A stretch of 64,000 bases of DNA from OMPR01 sp965183835 (GTDB lineage: Bacteria > Pseudomonadota > Alphaproteobacteria > Rhodobacterales > Rhodobacteraceae), in the NCBI GenBank assembly GCA_965183835.1, contig CBCYME010000008.1, positions 1 through 64,000 on the forward strand, given 5' to 3'. The notes below the pieces were generated by a model, which made no database searches, was not told the DNA's origin, and saw nothing but the letters and a program-made list of their open reading frames with translations. Position 1 is the stretch's first letter. Each line of letters opens with the position of its first letter. Made by a program: the position numbers and the translations under genes. This document shows positions 28,901 through 37,395 of the stretch, in pieces.

Positions 28901-28933
28901 AATGGCTGCAGCATTGGTCGATCCCGCGTCCAT
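25922..28933 (-). CDS. SAM-domain adenylate/guanylate cyclase with AAA ATPase and helical repeat regions
   Basis: The 1003-residue protein starts with a SAM domain (about 10-62, IVAWLADLALESYAPAF). A class III nucleotide cyclase follows (about 78-255), with metal-binding Asp in VVFCDLVNST and YHGDGVLVYFG. Next is an ATPase module with Walker A GEHGIGKSRM (about 308) and Walker B VLWFDDLHWADPSTLEVL. The last 400 residues are helical and TPR-like (RAEGMPIFAEELSREIRAHL onward). This architecture is known in alphaproteobacteria as a large signalling ATPase-cyclase. Its ligand is unknown. It lies tail to tail with a Crp/Fnr gene, which could read its cyclic nucleotide. It starts 4 bases beyond the end of the next gene. 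Confidence 0.85.
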   Translation of the reverse strand: MDAGSTNAAAIVAWLADLALESYAPAFIEADIDADVLPHLTDADLKELGVTSLGHRRKIMAASAPSVPEPQAEDPVGERLYLTVVFCDLVNSTRLAFEQGAECFSELLSDFYQGVEQAVTPYGGHIAQYHGDGVLVYFGYPDPLEDAAPRGVESACSIISSVTKLHTPDGEPLAVRIGVASGPVVVNDQHPESVVRSGRAYGVVVNLAARLQAEAATNSVVLSGTTAALLGDRFELHPLGLRLLKGIEAPCRLYQVRDQKALDTARQLPWMTSTGAFINHEEELRTLSKQWAKVQRDGFALTTVTGEHGIGKSRMISEFLKQHHLGHGAARRIVCQPQGSHIPFHTFRQVLALDRDAGQNQASEILLALDEIAISPQAERHQRRARVLSDLVDYLTGLERNPRVLWFDDLHWADPSTLEVLRALALSAPTGLMLIISARDTALDRQYSMVQNAISIVLVPLNDQYTHEIVQDLLGDIPGGDQFIEALVQRAEGMPIFAEELSREIRAHLNETDLHDGSVEPEQAIPSSLQQSLQARIRRLKAARPLMRLAAVCGRQSPVPLLRDLWSGPDRIETALNELVESGLADLQIGVGPDQENCLIIRHQMLLDCAYDTILSRDRIVLHNDVIAAMERRANQGRDIEPSVMANQLERAQRPQEAATQWVQAGRNAALQSADAEAVALYRRALSLIPSIPKDQKNWTRQFEADTLLALYPAVIGAEGYRSADISVMNRIRGLITQTGGEQRVFSSMFFRWIDILAHGDIDVGHDFALNLSDIANQEPTGLHQMLLHRMVGTTHMLRGEFDNALWHLERFISNYRADIHADLMRPFGATDNHATVMSCFSAIRAITGTQDEANRAIDAALLAAEQTGLAHTMCHTLTFGAALPSALRRDWDAVSNFRDRLHKISSERDLAFWAIFDRMLTGFLQIAEGAREPGFSQSEDCFNTLRDNDFLFLFPTFRTARALAELETPDGPTEDLTALEQTLSLGERWMLVYFKELREQAL

Positions 28934-28936
28934 AGA

Positions 28937-30497
28937 TCAGGACCGGTGAACGTGTTGAATGGGTTTATCCAACCCAAGGACGCCCATATCTTCGTCCAGA
29001 CGATCAGTTGGGGCAATGCTTTGGGGATAGCGGAACAGGTTCAGCGGATCATATTTGGATTTGATAAACCGCAAAACGGAATAATAAGGGCCCCAGTAGT
29101 TTTCGCCAAAGTCGGGATTATCCGGCGATGGATAGTTCTGATAGACGCGTCCGCCCCAATAGGGGGCAATGGTATCTGCCCAGCCTTGTGAGAACGCCAG
29201 CATCTGGTCCTTGTCCGAGTCGTTCGCCCAAAAGACGTCAAAAAAGATGTCGCAATACACATCGCGGTGGATAAACGCGTTTGTGCGTTCCGGCGTGGCA
29301 ATCGCTCCACCGTAGATTTCCATCGCGGCAATTGCCGTCTGGTTGGGGGTGCTGAGGTAATACTGCACCAACTTGAGCCAGTCACCCGCCGTGAGCAGCC
29401 GATCCAAGTATCTGCTCAGCTTGGCTTCGCGCGGGGGAAAGGGGAAATTCAGGGATCTCATAGGGTTTGCTGAGCAGGGCCTCGTTCAACGCCTCATAGG
29501 GCATCGGGTCATAGACGGTTTGCAGGACCGCACCTGGTTGGTCCAGCGCCGGTTGGATGACTTTGCGCATGTCTTCGGTCGATCCGTTGTACATGCCGCG
29601 CATCAACAGCATGGGTTCTTTGGGTGTCCCTTCTGCCCCTTGATAGGCCCAGATCATCTGATAGCCCAACTGATCAGGCGCGCCGTTGCGCATGAAGTTG
29701 GCTTGCAGCCATGCCAAGGCATTGGCTGTTTGGGTTTCACCCTCTGCGCCAGCCATGGACCAGCAGATCGAAAATCCGGCAAAGCTGTTCAACGGATAAA
29801 TCTTGTATTTGACCGCAAGCAAAACGCCAAAATTGCTGCCGGTGCCGCCGCGTACGGCCCAGTAGAGGTCGGTGTTCCATTCGGAATCTGCATAAACAAT
29901 GCGCCCGTCTGACAGCATGACGCGCAGGGCCTGAACCTGATCACAGTTCATGCCAAAGATGCGGGCGGTGAATCCGTACCCGCCGCCCTGCATGTATCCA
30001 CCAACACAGACCGAGGGGCAGGCGCCGCCCGGTGTGTGGTATCCATAAGCTTGCAGGTGTTTGTTGAATTTTCCAAATGTTGTGCCGGGACCAACCCATG
30101 CACAGTCCGCTTCGGGGTAGATGCCGACGTCGTTCAGTTCGCTGACATCGATGAGAAATCCGCTTTGCGATGAAAACCCAGCTGTGCTGTGACCGCCAGA
30201 TCGAACAACCACTGGCAAATCCAGTGCGCGCGCCACATGCAAACATTCAGACACGTCGCCGGGGCTGACGCAATAGACGATCGCTTGGGGGTAGGCTGAG
30301 AACCGGGGGTTAAAGACCATACGGTCAGTGTTGTAATCCGGGTCGCCCGGCAGCACGACTTTGCCGGCTATTTTGGACTGAAGCTCGCGGGCATATTCTT
30401 GTGGGATGGCTTCGGGGGCACCGTCTTGTTCGACACGTTTGTCCCATATCGCAAATCGTTCGTCGCGGCGTGCCGCACTCTCGTCATACCAGATCAA
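28937..30497 (-). pseudogene. FAD-linked oxidase (berberine bridge / BBE type), frameshifted as sequenced
   Basis: The first frame (start 30497) encodes the PCMH FAD domain, with VVVRSGGHSTAGFSSQSGF (His for covalent flavin), GGYMQGGGYGFTARIFGM and WAVRGGTGSNFGVL. It fails after KPYEIPEFP. A second frame then continues as PREAKLSRYLDRLLTAGDW to a typical BBE end (YWGPYYSVLRFIKSKYDPLN). Removing one base from the five-G run at 29433-29437 (C on the coding strand) restores a protein of about 519 residues. Such enzymes oxidise sugars, alkaloids or other alcohols. The substrate is unknown. The run resembles the one that breaks parA. Confidence 0.75.
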
Positions 30498-30631
30498 AAC
30501 AATGCCTCATAAACAATTTCAAATCACCCTAAAGGCGACAGCCGCTAAGAAGCAATTTGGGAATTGTTATTGAAGCAAAATTTTGTGCTGATTTGGGGTA
30601 AACTTCCGGTGTGACGTCGCTTTTCGCACCG

Positions 30632-30874
30632 TTAGCTGGTTTGATCCGCGTTCATTTGTTCGACCATCTGACGCGCGCGACGGCACTGCAACTTATCGCG
30701 AAGCGGGCTGTCTGGATCCACATCTTTGGAACACACGACGCATTTGTCAGCACCGGAAATCGCATTCAACCCGCCACAGCTGCCTTTGATGGTTTTTCCC
30801 ATCAGCATGACGCCAAGGGACATGCCAATCATGACCAGAGCCAGAATAAAGAAGGCCAGAAAAAAAGTTGCCAT
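30632..30874 (-). CDS. nqrM: NqrM, Na+-NQR maturation protein
   Basis: This 80-residue protein has one N-terminal membrane helix (MATFFLAFFILALVMIG) and a Cys-rich tail (KGSCGGLNAISGADKCVVC). NqrM is needed to insert the iron between NqrD and NqrE in the Na+-translocating NADH:quinone reductase. The small size, single helix and Cys pattern fit the family. It lies 27 bases after apbE, the flavin transferase that also serves NQR, and the nqrABCDEF operon follows 2 kb upstream on the same strand. I regard this as a firm call. Confidence 0.88.
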   Translation of the reverse strand: MATFFLAFFILALVMIGMSLGVMLMGKTIKGSCGGLNAISGADKCVVCSKDVDPDSPLRDKLQCRRARQMVEQMNADQTS

Positions 30875-30901
30875 TTCGCGGTCTCGCTTTGATGTCGTGA
30901 C

Positions 30902-31924
30902 TTATTTGTTAAGCAGATTGGTGAACGCGCTGCTCTCAGCTGTGATATAGGATTCGGATCCGGTTTGCCCATCCCTAGAGATGAAGAACACGGCAAGGTC
31001 ATTGGATTCGGCCACTTTCAGCCCATCTTCTTGTCCCAACACCAACATCGCGGTCGCCCAAGCATCTGCCATCATGGCGTTGCCAGCGACAACAGTGACC
31101 GACGTGGTGCGGTGGGTGATCGGGCGTCCGGTGGTTGGGTCGATGATATGGGAATAGCGCACGCCATCTTGTTCAAAGAAATTCCGATAATCCCCCGAGG
31201 TCGCCAGGCCAAAATCGCTGACTGGCACGATCAGTTGAACGGTTTGCGCGGCTGCGTCGGGCTTTTCGATTCCGATGCGCCAATCTTCGCCTTTGTCGTT
31301 TTGACCTTTGGTGACGAGATCGCCACCAATCTCGACCATATAATTCTCGATCCCGAAACCGCCCAGAGTTTCGGCCACCGCATCCACGCCATACCCTTTG
31401 GCGATGGCGGACAGGTTGATACCCACGCCTGCTGCCGATTTGGCGAGCGTGCTTTTTTCGGCGTCCAATGTCAGTAACTTGGATTGGCTGACGGCGTTTA
31501 GCGCTGCGTTGATGCTTTCATCCGAGGGAATGGGATCTTCGGGTTTGCGAGGACCAAAACCCCAGAGTTCGATCAGGGGTCCAAGGGTGACATCGAATTT
31601 GCCATCGCTTTGATCATGCACCGTGTTGGCCGCGTTCATTACCGTCACAAATTCCGCCGAGACTGATGTTGGATCGGTCTTGGGTGACGCGGAAAAAGTC
31701 GACACTTCGGATTTTGGATCCCAGTTCGACATCTTGGCGTTCACACCGGCCAGCGATGTTTCGACCGCGACTGCGATGTCGTCATCGTCAAGATCCACGC
31801 CGATTGCTGTGATGTTATAGGTGGTGCCCATGGTTTTACCCGACAGGCGCAACACTTCTGGGTCTTCATCAAACAGGCAGCCTGAGATGAACAGGGGCAG
31901 GGCCAGCAGCAACCACTTGGGCAT
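30902..31924 (-). CDS. apbE: FAD:protein FMN transferase (ApbE), lipoprotein
   Basis: The start at 31924 (MPKWLLLALPLFISGCLF) gives a signal peptide with a lipobox Cys, as in exported ApbE. The body has the family motifs GKTMGTTYNI near residue 30, GINLSAIAKGYGVDAVAE, VEIGGDLVTKG and ATSGDYRNFFEQDG. ApbE attaches FMN covalently to Thr in NqrB and NqrC of the neighbouring operon. It stands between a small membrane protein and nqrM, probably in one transcript. The longer frame with an extra 20 residues is less likely. Confidence 0.9.
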   Translation of the reverse strand: MPKWLLLALPLFISGCLFDEDPEVLRLSGKTMGTTYNITAIGVDLDDDDIAVAVETSLAGVNAKMSNWDPKSEVSTFSASPKTDPTSVSAEFVTVMNAANTVHDQSDGKFDVTLGPLIELWGFGPRKPEDPIPSDESINAALNAVSQSKLLTLDAEKSTLAKSAAGVGINLSAIAKGYGVDAVAETLGGFGIENYMVEIGGDLVTKGQNDKGEDWRIGIEKPDAAAQTVQLIVPVSDFGLATSGDYRNFFEQDGVRYSHIIDPTTGRPITHRTTSVTVVAGNAMMADAWATAMLVLGQEDGLKVAESNDLAVFFISRDGQTGSESYITAESSAFTNLLNK

Positions 31925-31991
31925 CGGTCGGATCTCCGGATTTGGGCGTTGCTGGCGTATGCCACCGCAGGCCGTCAGAGTCAATTTGACC

Positions 31992-32180
31992 TCAGTATTT
32001 CAAGGGCAGAAACGCCAATGCCATAAGGCCGATCGCAGCGGGCAGACCATAGGCCCAGGCGCGCAGTCGGGTGTTTGGCGCCTCGGACTTCCAATTCTGC
32101 CGATAGAGGTGCCCGCTCACCACCACGATGAACAGGATAATCGAGCCACTGAGCGGGGTCAGATACAGGTCTTGGAACAT
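31992..32180 (-). CDS. Small two-helix membrane protein next to apbE
   Basis: The start at 32180 (MFQDLYLTPLSGSIILFIVV) gives 62 residues with two hydrophobic segments (about 10-27 and 42-58) and a short basic loop between them (YRQNWKSEAPNTRLRAW). AAGGA sits 6 bases upstream. It is first in an apparent three-gene set with apbE and nqrM (67 bases to apbE), so a role in NQR assembly or Na+ biology is possible. I recognise no family. A longer frame would add 9 residues. Confidence 0.6.
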   Translation of the reverse strand: MFQDLYLTPLSGSIILFIVVVSGHLYRQNWKSEAPNTRLRAWAYGLPAAIGLMALAFLPLKY

Positions 32181-32301
32181 GTTGTTTTCCTTGCTGAACA
32201 GTCCCACGAACGGGTTTTCAAAATTGAGGTCTATGCGGATCGAAAACCGGCGTTAAGATGAAGGTATATCAGCATTTCAACGAAACGGAGGAGATCTGCG
32301 A

Positions 32302-32826
32302 ATGGCACCCACCTCATACCAAGCTCCAACACGGGGCGACAAGGCGGAACGCACCACTTTCAGTCAATCGGTAGAGTCAAACATGTCTCATACCTTAACC
32401 AAGGTGTCCAAGCTACTGGAGGGGAAAGGCGATGCAATATTTTCGGTGAACGTCGGAGATACCATTGCTGATGTTGTTGGCGTTCTAAAGGATAAACGCA
32501 TCGGTGCGGTTGTTGTCACCGAAGCAGGCGGAGTGATGCAGGGGATCCTGTCAGAACGCGATATTGTGCGCCGCATGGCCGATACGCCGGGACAGACCTT
32601 GCCGCAGTCGGTCGAAGACCTGATGACCAAGGATGTTGTGACCTGCACGCCGGATGACACGCTAACGGATGTGTTGAAACGCATGACCGAAGGCCGGTTC
32701 CGACACATGCCTGTTTTGGCCGAGGGACGCCTGTGCGGGATGATCACCATCGGTGATGTTGTGAATTTCCGCCTGAAAGAACTGGAATACGAAGCCCTGC
32801 GCATGAAGCAAATGATCGTTGGCTAA
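32302..32826 (+). CDS. CBS-domain protein
   Basis: The 174-residue protein has two CBS motifs (about 45-100 and 110-165), with ILSERDIVRRMAD and MITIGDVVNFRLKE. Paired CBS domains form a Bateman module that often binds adenine nucleotides. The start at 32302 has a strong GGAGGAG site 8 bases before it. An internal Met28 start (MSHTLTKVSKLLEGKG) is also common in this family. It stands alone on the plus strand between the apbE group and nqrF, ending just before a bidirectional terminator. Function beyond binding is unknown. Confidence 0.85.
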   Translation: MAPTSYQAPTRGDKAERTTFSQSVESNMSHTLTKVSKLLEGKGDAIFSVNVGDTIADVVGVLKDKRIGAVVVTEAGGVMQGILSERDIVRRMADTPGQTLPQSVEDLMTKDVVTCTPDDTLTDVLKRMTEGRFRHMPVLAEGRLCGMITIGDVVNFRLKELEYEALRMKQMIVG

Positions 32827-32853
32827 GCGGTTCACGCCTTGACCCTATAAATG

Positions 32854-32883
32854 AAAACCGGCGCCCTGAAGCGCCGGTTTTTT
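32854..32883. terminator. Bidirectional terminator between the CBS gene and nqrF
   Basis: AAAACCGGCGC (32854-32864) and GCGCCGGTTTT (32871-32881) pair perfectly around a CCTGAA loop, with T runs on the plus-strand side. It lies between the stop codons of the convergent CBS and nqrF genes and probably ends both transcripts. Confidence 0.85.
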
Positions 32884-32887
32884 CTAA

Positions 32888-34108
32888 TTATCCACCAAAG
32901 TCATCGAGCATGATGTCTTCGCGATCCACGCCAAGGTCGACCAGCATGTTGATCACAGACTGGTTCATGATGGGCGGACCACACATGTAGAATTCACAGT
33001 CTTCCGGTGCCGGGTGGTTCTTCAGGAACTCTTCGAACAGAACGTTGTGAATGAAGCCGGTGTAGCCATCCCAATCATCGCCGGGCTGCGGATCAGACAG
33101 AGCAACGTGCCAGTCAAAGTTGGGGTTTTCAGCTGCCAGAGTGTCAAAGTCTTCGACAAAGAACATCTCTTTCTTGGACCGGGCCCCGTACCAGAAGCTG
33201 ATCTTGCGATCAGAGTTCAAGCGCTTGAGCTGGTCAAAGATGTGGCTGCGCATAGGCGCCATACCGGCACCACCGCCAACAAACACCATCTCTTTTTGGG
33301 TGTCGCGGGCAAAGAATTCACCGAACGGACCCGAGATGGTCACCTTGTCACCCGGTTTCAGGTTAAAGATGTACGACGACATCTGACCCGCTGGAATTCC
33401 GGAGGAACCGGGAGGGGGCGATGCAACCCGAACGTTCAGCATGATCATGCCGCGCTCATCCGGATAGTTCGCCATCGAATAGGCGCGTTCAATCGGTTCT
33501 GGAACAACGCTTTCGTACTGCCACAGATTGAAGTGATCCCAATCGCCGCGATACTCTTCTTCCACATCGAACTCTGTGTATTTCAGAGCATGTGCCGGGG
33601 CTTCGATCTGGATGTAGCCACCGGCGCGGAAATTCACATCTTCGCCTTCGGGCAAGTCCAGTGTCAGGGCCTTGATAAAGGTCGCAACGTTTTCGTTTGA
33701 ACGAACGGTGCATTCCCATTTCTTGACGCCAAAGACCTCTTCGGGGACTTCGATATCCATGTCCTGTTTGACGGCAACCTGACAAGACAGACGATCGCCA
33801 CAGGATGCTTCGCGTTTGGTGATGTGGCTTTCTTCAGTTGGCAGGATCGACCCGCCACCCGAATGCACTTTGACCCGACATTGGGCACAGGTACCGCCGC
33901 CACCGCAGGCCGACGGAACGAACAGCTTTTCAGCCGCCAGCGTTTGCAGCAATTTGCCACCCGCTGGAACGGTGATTTCTTTTTCGCCATTGATGGTGAT
34001 TGTCACGTCACCGGTCGAAACCAGACGCGAACGGGCCATCAGAATGATGCTGACCAGACCAAGAACGATCAGGGTGAAAAGGATGACACCAAGTGTAAAG
34101 GTTTCCAT
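32888..34108 (-). CDS. nqrF: Na+-NQR subunit F (NADH-oxidising, 2Fe-2S and FAD)
   Basis: This 406-residue protein has one N-terminal helix, a 2Fe-2S ferredoxin domain (about 35-125, with SACGGGGTCAQCRVKVHSGG and EASCGDRLSCQ), and an FAD/NADH reductase domain (RAYSMANYPDE and FVGGGAGMAPMRSH, ending MLDDFGG). It takes electrons from NADH and passes them through FAD and the 2Fe-2S centre into the membrane subunits. It is last in nqrABCDEF, 14 bases after nqrE, with a terminator behind it. Confidence 0.95.
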   Translation of the reverse strand: METFTLGVILFTLIVLGLVSIILMARSRLVSTGDVTITINGEKEITVPAGGKLLQTLAAEKLFVPSACGGGGTCAQCRVKVHSGGGSILPTEESHITKREASCGDRLSCQVAVKQDMDIEVPEEVFGVKKWECTVRSNENVATFIKALTLDLPEGEDVNFRAGGYIQIEAPAHALKYTEFDVEEEYRGDWDHFNLWQYESVVPEPIERAYSMANYPDERGMIMLNVRVASPPPGSSGIPAGQMSSYIFNLKPGDKVTISGPFGEFFARDTQKEMVFVGGGAGMAPMRSHIFDQLKRLNSDRKISFWYGARSKKEMFFVEDFDTLAAENPNFDWHVALSDPQPGDDWDGYTGFIHNVLFEEFLKNHPAPEDCEFYMCGPPIMNQSVINMLVDLGVDREDIMLDDFGG

Positions 34109-34122
34109 GTTCTAGCGCCCCC

Positions 34123-34730
34123 TTACAGCTTTACGCCGCTGAACGACATGAAGGCCAGCGCCATCAGTCCAGCAGTGATAAAGGTGATGCCAAGACCCTG
34201 AAGGCCGTCCGGCACATCCGAATACTTCAGCTTTTCACGAACACCCGCCATCGCGGTGATCGCCAGTGCCCAACCAAAGCCAGAAGACAGACCATATGTG
34301 GTTGCTTCGGCAAAGTTGTAATCACGTTCCACCATGAACAGCGAGCCACCCAAGATGGCGCAGTTCACTGTGATCAGCGGCAGGAAAATCCCCAGCGCAT
34401 TGTAGAGCGGTGGAAAGAACTTATCGAGGATCATCTCGAGGATCTGAACCATCGCAGCGATCACGCCGATGTAGGAGATCAGACCAAGAAAGGTTAGATC
34501 GACATCGGGGTAACCAGCCCACGCCAGCGCACCCGGTTTCAGCAGATACGTGAGCAACAGGTTGTTGGCAGGGACGGTAATGGCCTGAACGACCATGACC
34601 GAAATACCCAGACCCAACGCGGTGCCGATCTTTTTCGAGACCGCGATAAAGGTACACATGCCAAGAAAGAATGACAGTGCCAGGTTTTCAACAAAGATGG
34701 CCTTTACGGCCAGCGCGATAAGCCCTTCCA

Positions 34731-34731
<1 letters not shown>
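34123..34731 (-). CDS. nqrE: Na+-NQR subunit E
   Basis: The protein has 202 residues and about six membrane helices. It has a conserved inner-membrane pattern such as FFLGMCTFIAVSKKIGTALG, where a Cys helps bind iron with NqrD. NqrE and NqrD form a pseudosymmetric pair in the membrane core of the Na+ pump. The start overlaps the nqrD stop by 1 base. Order and length match the canonical operon. Confidence 0.93.
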
Positions 34732-35383
<652 letters not shown>

Positions 35384-35384
<1 letters not shown>

Positions 35385-36190
35385 CAGATCTCTCCTGCTT
35401 TAAGCTTGGCCAGGAAGGGTGCGTAACCTTGATCACCCATCCAGAAATTCACCAGATTGTTGACGCCCACGGTGGTCAGCGTGGCACCGGCCAGCGCGTC
35501 GATGTAATAGTCGGAACCGGCAGCGGGCTGCGATTTGGCCACGGTGATCTGAAGATCGCCGTTATCGTCACGCAGTTTCTTGCCGTTCCACAGCGTTTTC
35601 CAGCGCGGGTTGTCCACCTCGGCACCCAGACCGGGGGTTTCGCCGTGCTGATAGAACTGCAGGCCGTAGATATCGTTGCCGTTCTCTTCCAGCGCGATAA
35701 AGCCATAGAGCGTGGACCAGAGACCATAGCCGTGGATCGGCAGGATCACCTTGTCGATCGCACCGGCGTCATCCTTGAGCAGGTAGACCACGCGATAGTT
35801 TGCCTTGCGACCAATGCCCGCCGGGTCATCCGTCAGGGCGACGCTCAGCTCGGGGTCCGAGGCAGCGGCGATATCGTCAAACGTGGTGGCGTCGAACTGG
35901 TCGGTAAAGCTGCCGGTTTGCAGATCCAGCACCTGCGGTTCGAACGAGGCGAATGCGTCTGCAACGTTCATGCCGGGTTCATAAACACCAGACACCTGCA
36001 AAACGTTAAGCTGTTTGTCGCGCAGTTTGTTGGCCTCTTGCACCGGGCGCAGGCTTACGGCTGCGACCGACACGATCATTGAGGCGAACAGGCACAATGT
36101 AACAGCCACAAACAGGGTCTTTGGAACCGAGTCAGGCGACATTGCCAGAAAGCGACCGATAGGGCCTTTGGGGGTTTGCGTATCAGACAT
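35384..36190 (-). CDS. nqrC: Na+-NQR subunit C (covalent FMN)
   Basis: The protein has 268 residues, with one N-terminal membrane helix (about 24-46) and a periplasmic domain. The flavinylation motif is YIDALAGATLTTVGV, with the Thr of the GAT triplet as the FMN acceptor; many NqrC proteins have SGAT and this one has AGAT. ApbE, encoded nearby, should modify it. It overlaps nqrB by 8 bases. It relays electrons between NqrF and NqrB. Confidence 0.93.
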
Positions 36191-37391
36191 GGCGACGCGC
36201 TCTCCGTTTGATGTTTGCCTGTACGACGAAGTAGTCGATCAGCGGTGCAAAAACGTTACCGAACAGGATGGCCAGCATCATGCCCTCAGGGAAGGCCGGG
36301 TTGATCACGCGGATCAAGACAACCATGATGCCGATCAACGCGCCATAGATATAGCGGCCCACGTTGGTGTGGCTGGCTGAAACGGGTTCTGTGACCATAA
36401 AGACCAGACCAAAGGCATAGCCACCCAGAACCAGATGCCAATGCCAAGGCATTGCAAACATGGGGTTGGTGGTGGATCCGATGGTGTTGAGCAACAGCGA
36501 GAAGCCGATCATGCCTGCAAGGCAGCCGATAACCAGACGCCAGTTGGCGATTTTGGTGAACAGCAAGAAACCCAGACCGATAAAGCAGGCCAATGCAGAT
36601 GTTTCGCCCATAGACCCTTGGACAAAGCCCAAGAACGCGTCCATCCAAGTGATGCCTTTGGCTGCCAGCGCCTGAACGCCGTCCGCAGCAGTCACACCCA
36701 ACGCAGTCGCGCCAGAAAACCCATCAACCGGGGTCCAGATCGAGTCACCGGACATGTACGCAGGATAAGCAAAATACAGGAACGCACGACCCGTCAACGC
36801 CGGGTTGAGGAAGTTTTTGCCAGTACCGCCAAAGACTTCTTTGCCGATGACAACACCGAACGAGATGCCCAAGGCAACTTGCCACAACGGTGTCGATGCA
36901 GGCAGGATCAGCGTGTACAGCATCGAGGTCACAAGGAACCCCTCGTTGACTTCGTGGCCGCGAATGGTTGCGAACAAGACTTCCCAGATACCACCAACAA
37001 CCAAGGTCGTCAGATAGATTGGTAGGAAATACAGGAACCCGTGCACCATGGTGGAAAAGATGCTGGAGGGGTCCAGCGAAATGCCCAACGCGTTCAGCAG
37101 CGAAATGCGCCAGCCGGTTGCGGCCTCATTCCCCAAAACGGCGAGGGCCGAATTGACCTGAAAACCGGTGTTGTACAGCGCCATCAGGATCGCGGGGATT
37201 GTCGCGATGACTACATAGGTCATGATCCGCTTCATATCCACGTATGACCGCGCATGTGGCGCCGCAGTGGTTACGGTTTTAGGCGTGTAAATAAAGCTCT
37301 CAACCATCTCATAGACGGGGAAGAGTTTCTCGTACTTGCCACCCTTGGTAAAGTTTGGCTCGATACGGTCAAAGAAGCTGCGCAGCCCCAT
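36183..37391 (-). CDS. nqrB: Na+-NQR subunit B (covalent FMN, quinone site)
   Basis: The start at 37391 (MGLRSFFDRIEPNFTKGGKY) follows an AGGAGG within the end of nqrA and gives 402 residues. A longer frame that overlaps nqrA is less likely. About ten helices are present, with the FMN attachment motif DGFSGATALG (Thr in SGAT). NqrB holds a covalent FMN and riboflavin and is thought to form much of the Na+ path and quinone pocket. It starts 4 bases after nqrA. Confidence 0.94.
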   Translation of the reverse strand: MGLRSFFDRIEPNFTKGGKYEKLFPVYEMVESFIYTPKTVTTAAPHARSYVDMKRIMTYVVIATIPAILMALYNTGFQVNSALAVLGNEAATGWRISLLNALGISLDPSSIFSTMVHGFLYFLPIYLTTLVVGGIWEVLFATIRGHEVNEGFLVTSMLYTLILPASTPLWQVALGISFGVVIGKEVFGGTGKNFLNPALTGRAFLYFAYPAYMSGDSIWTPVDGFSGATALGVTAADGVQALAAKGITWMDAFLGFVQGSMGETSALACFIGLGFLLFTKIANWRLVIGCLAGMIGFSLLLNTIGSTTNPMFAMPWHWHLVLGGYAFGLVFMVTEPVSASHTNVGRYIYGALIGIMVVLIRVINPAFPEGMMLAILFGNVFAPLIDYFVVQANIKRRARRHV

Positions 37392-37395
37392 AGGC

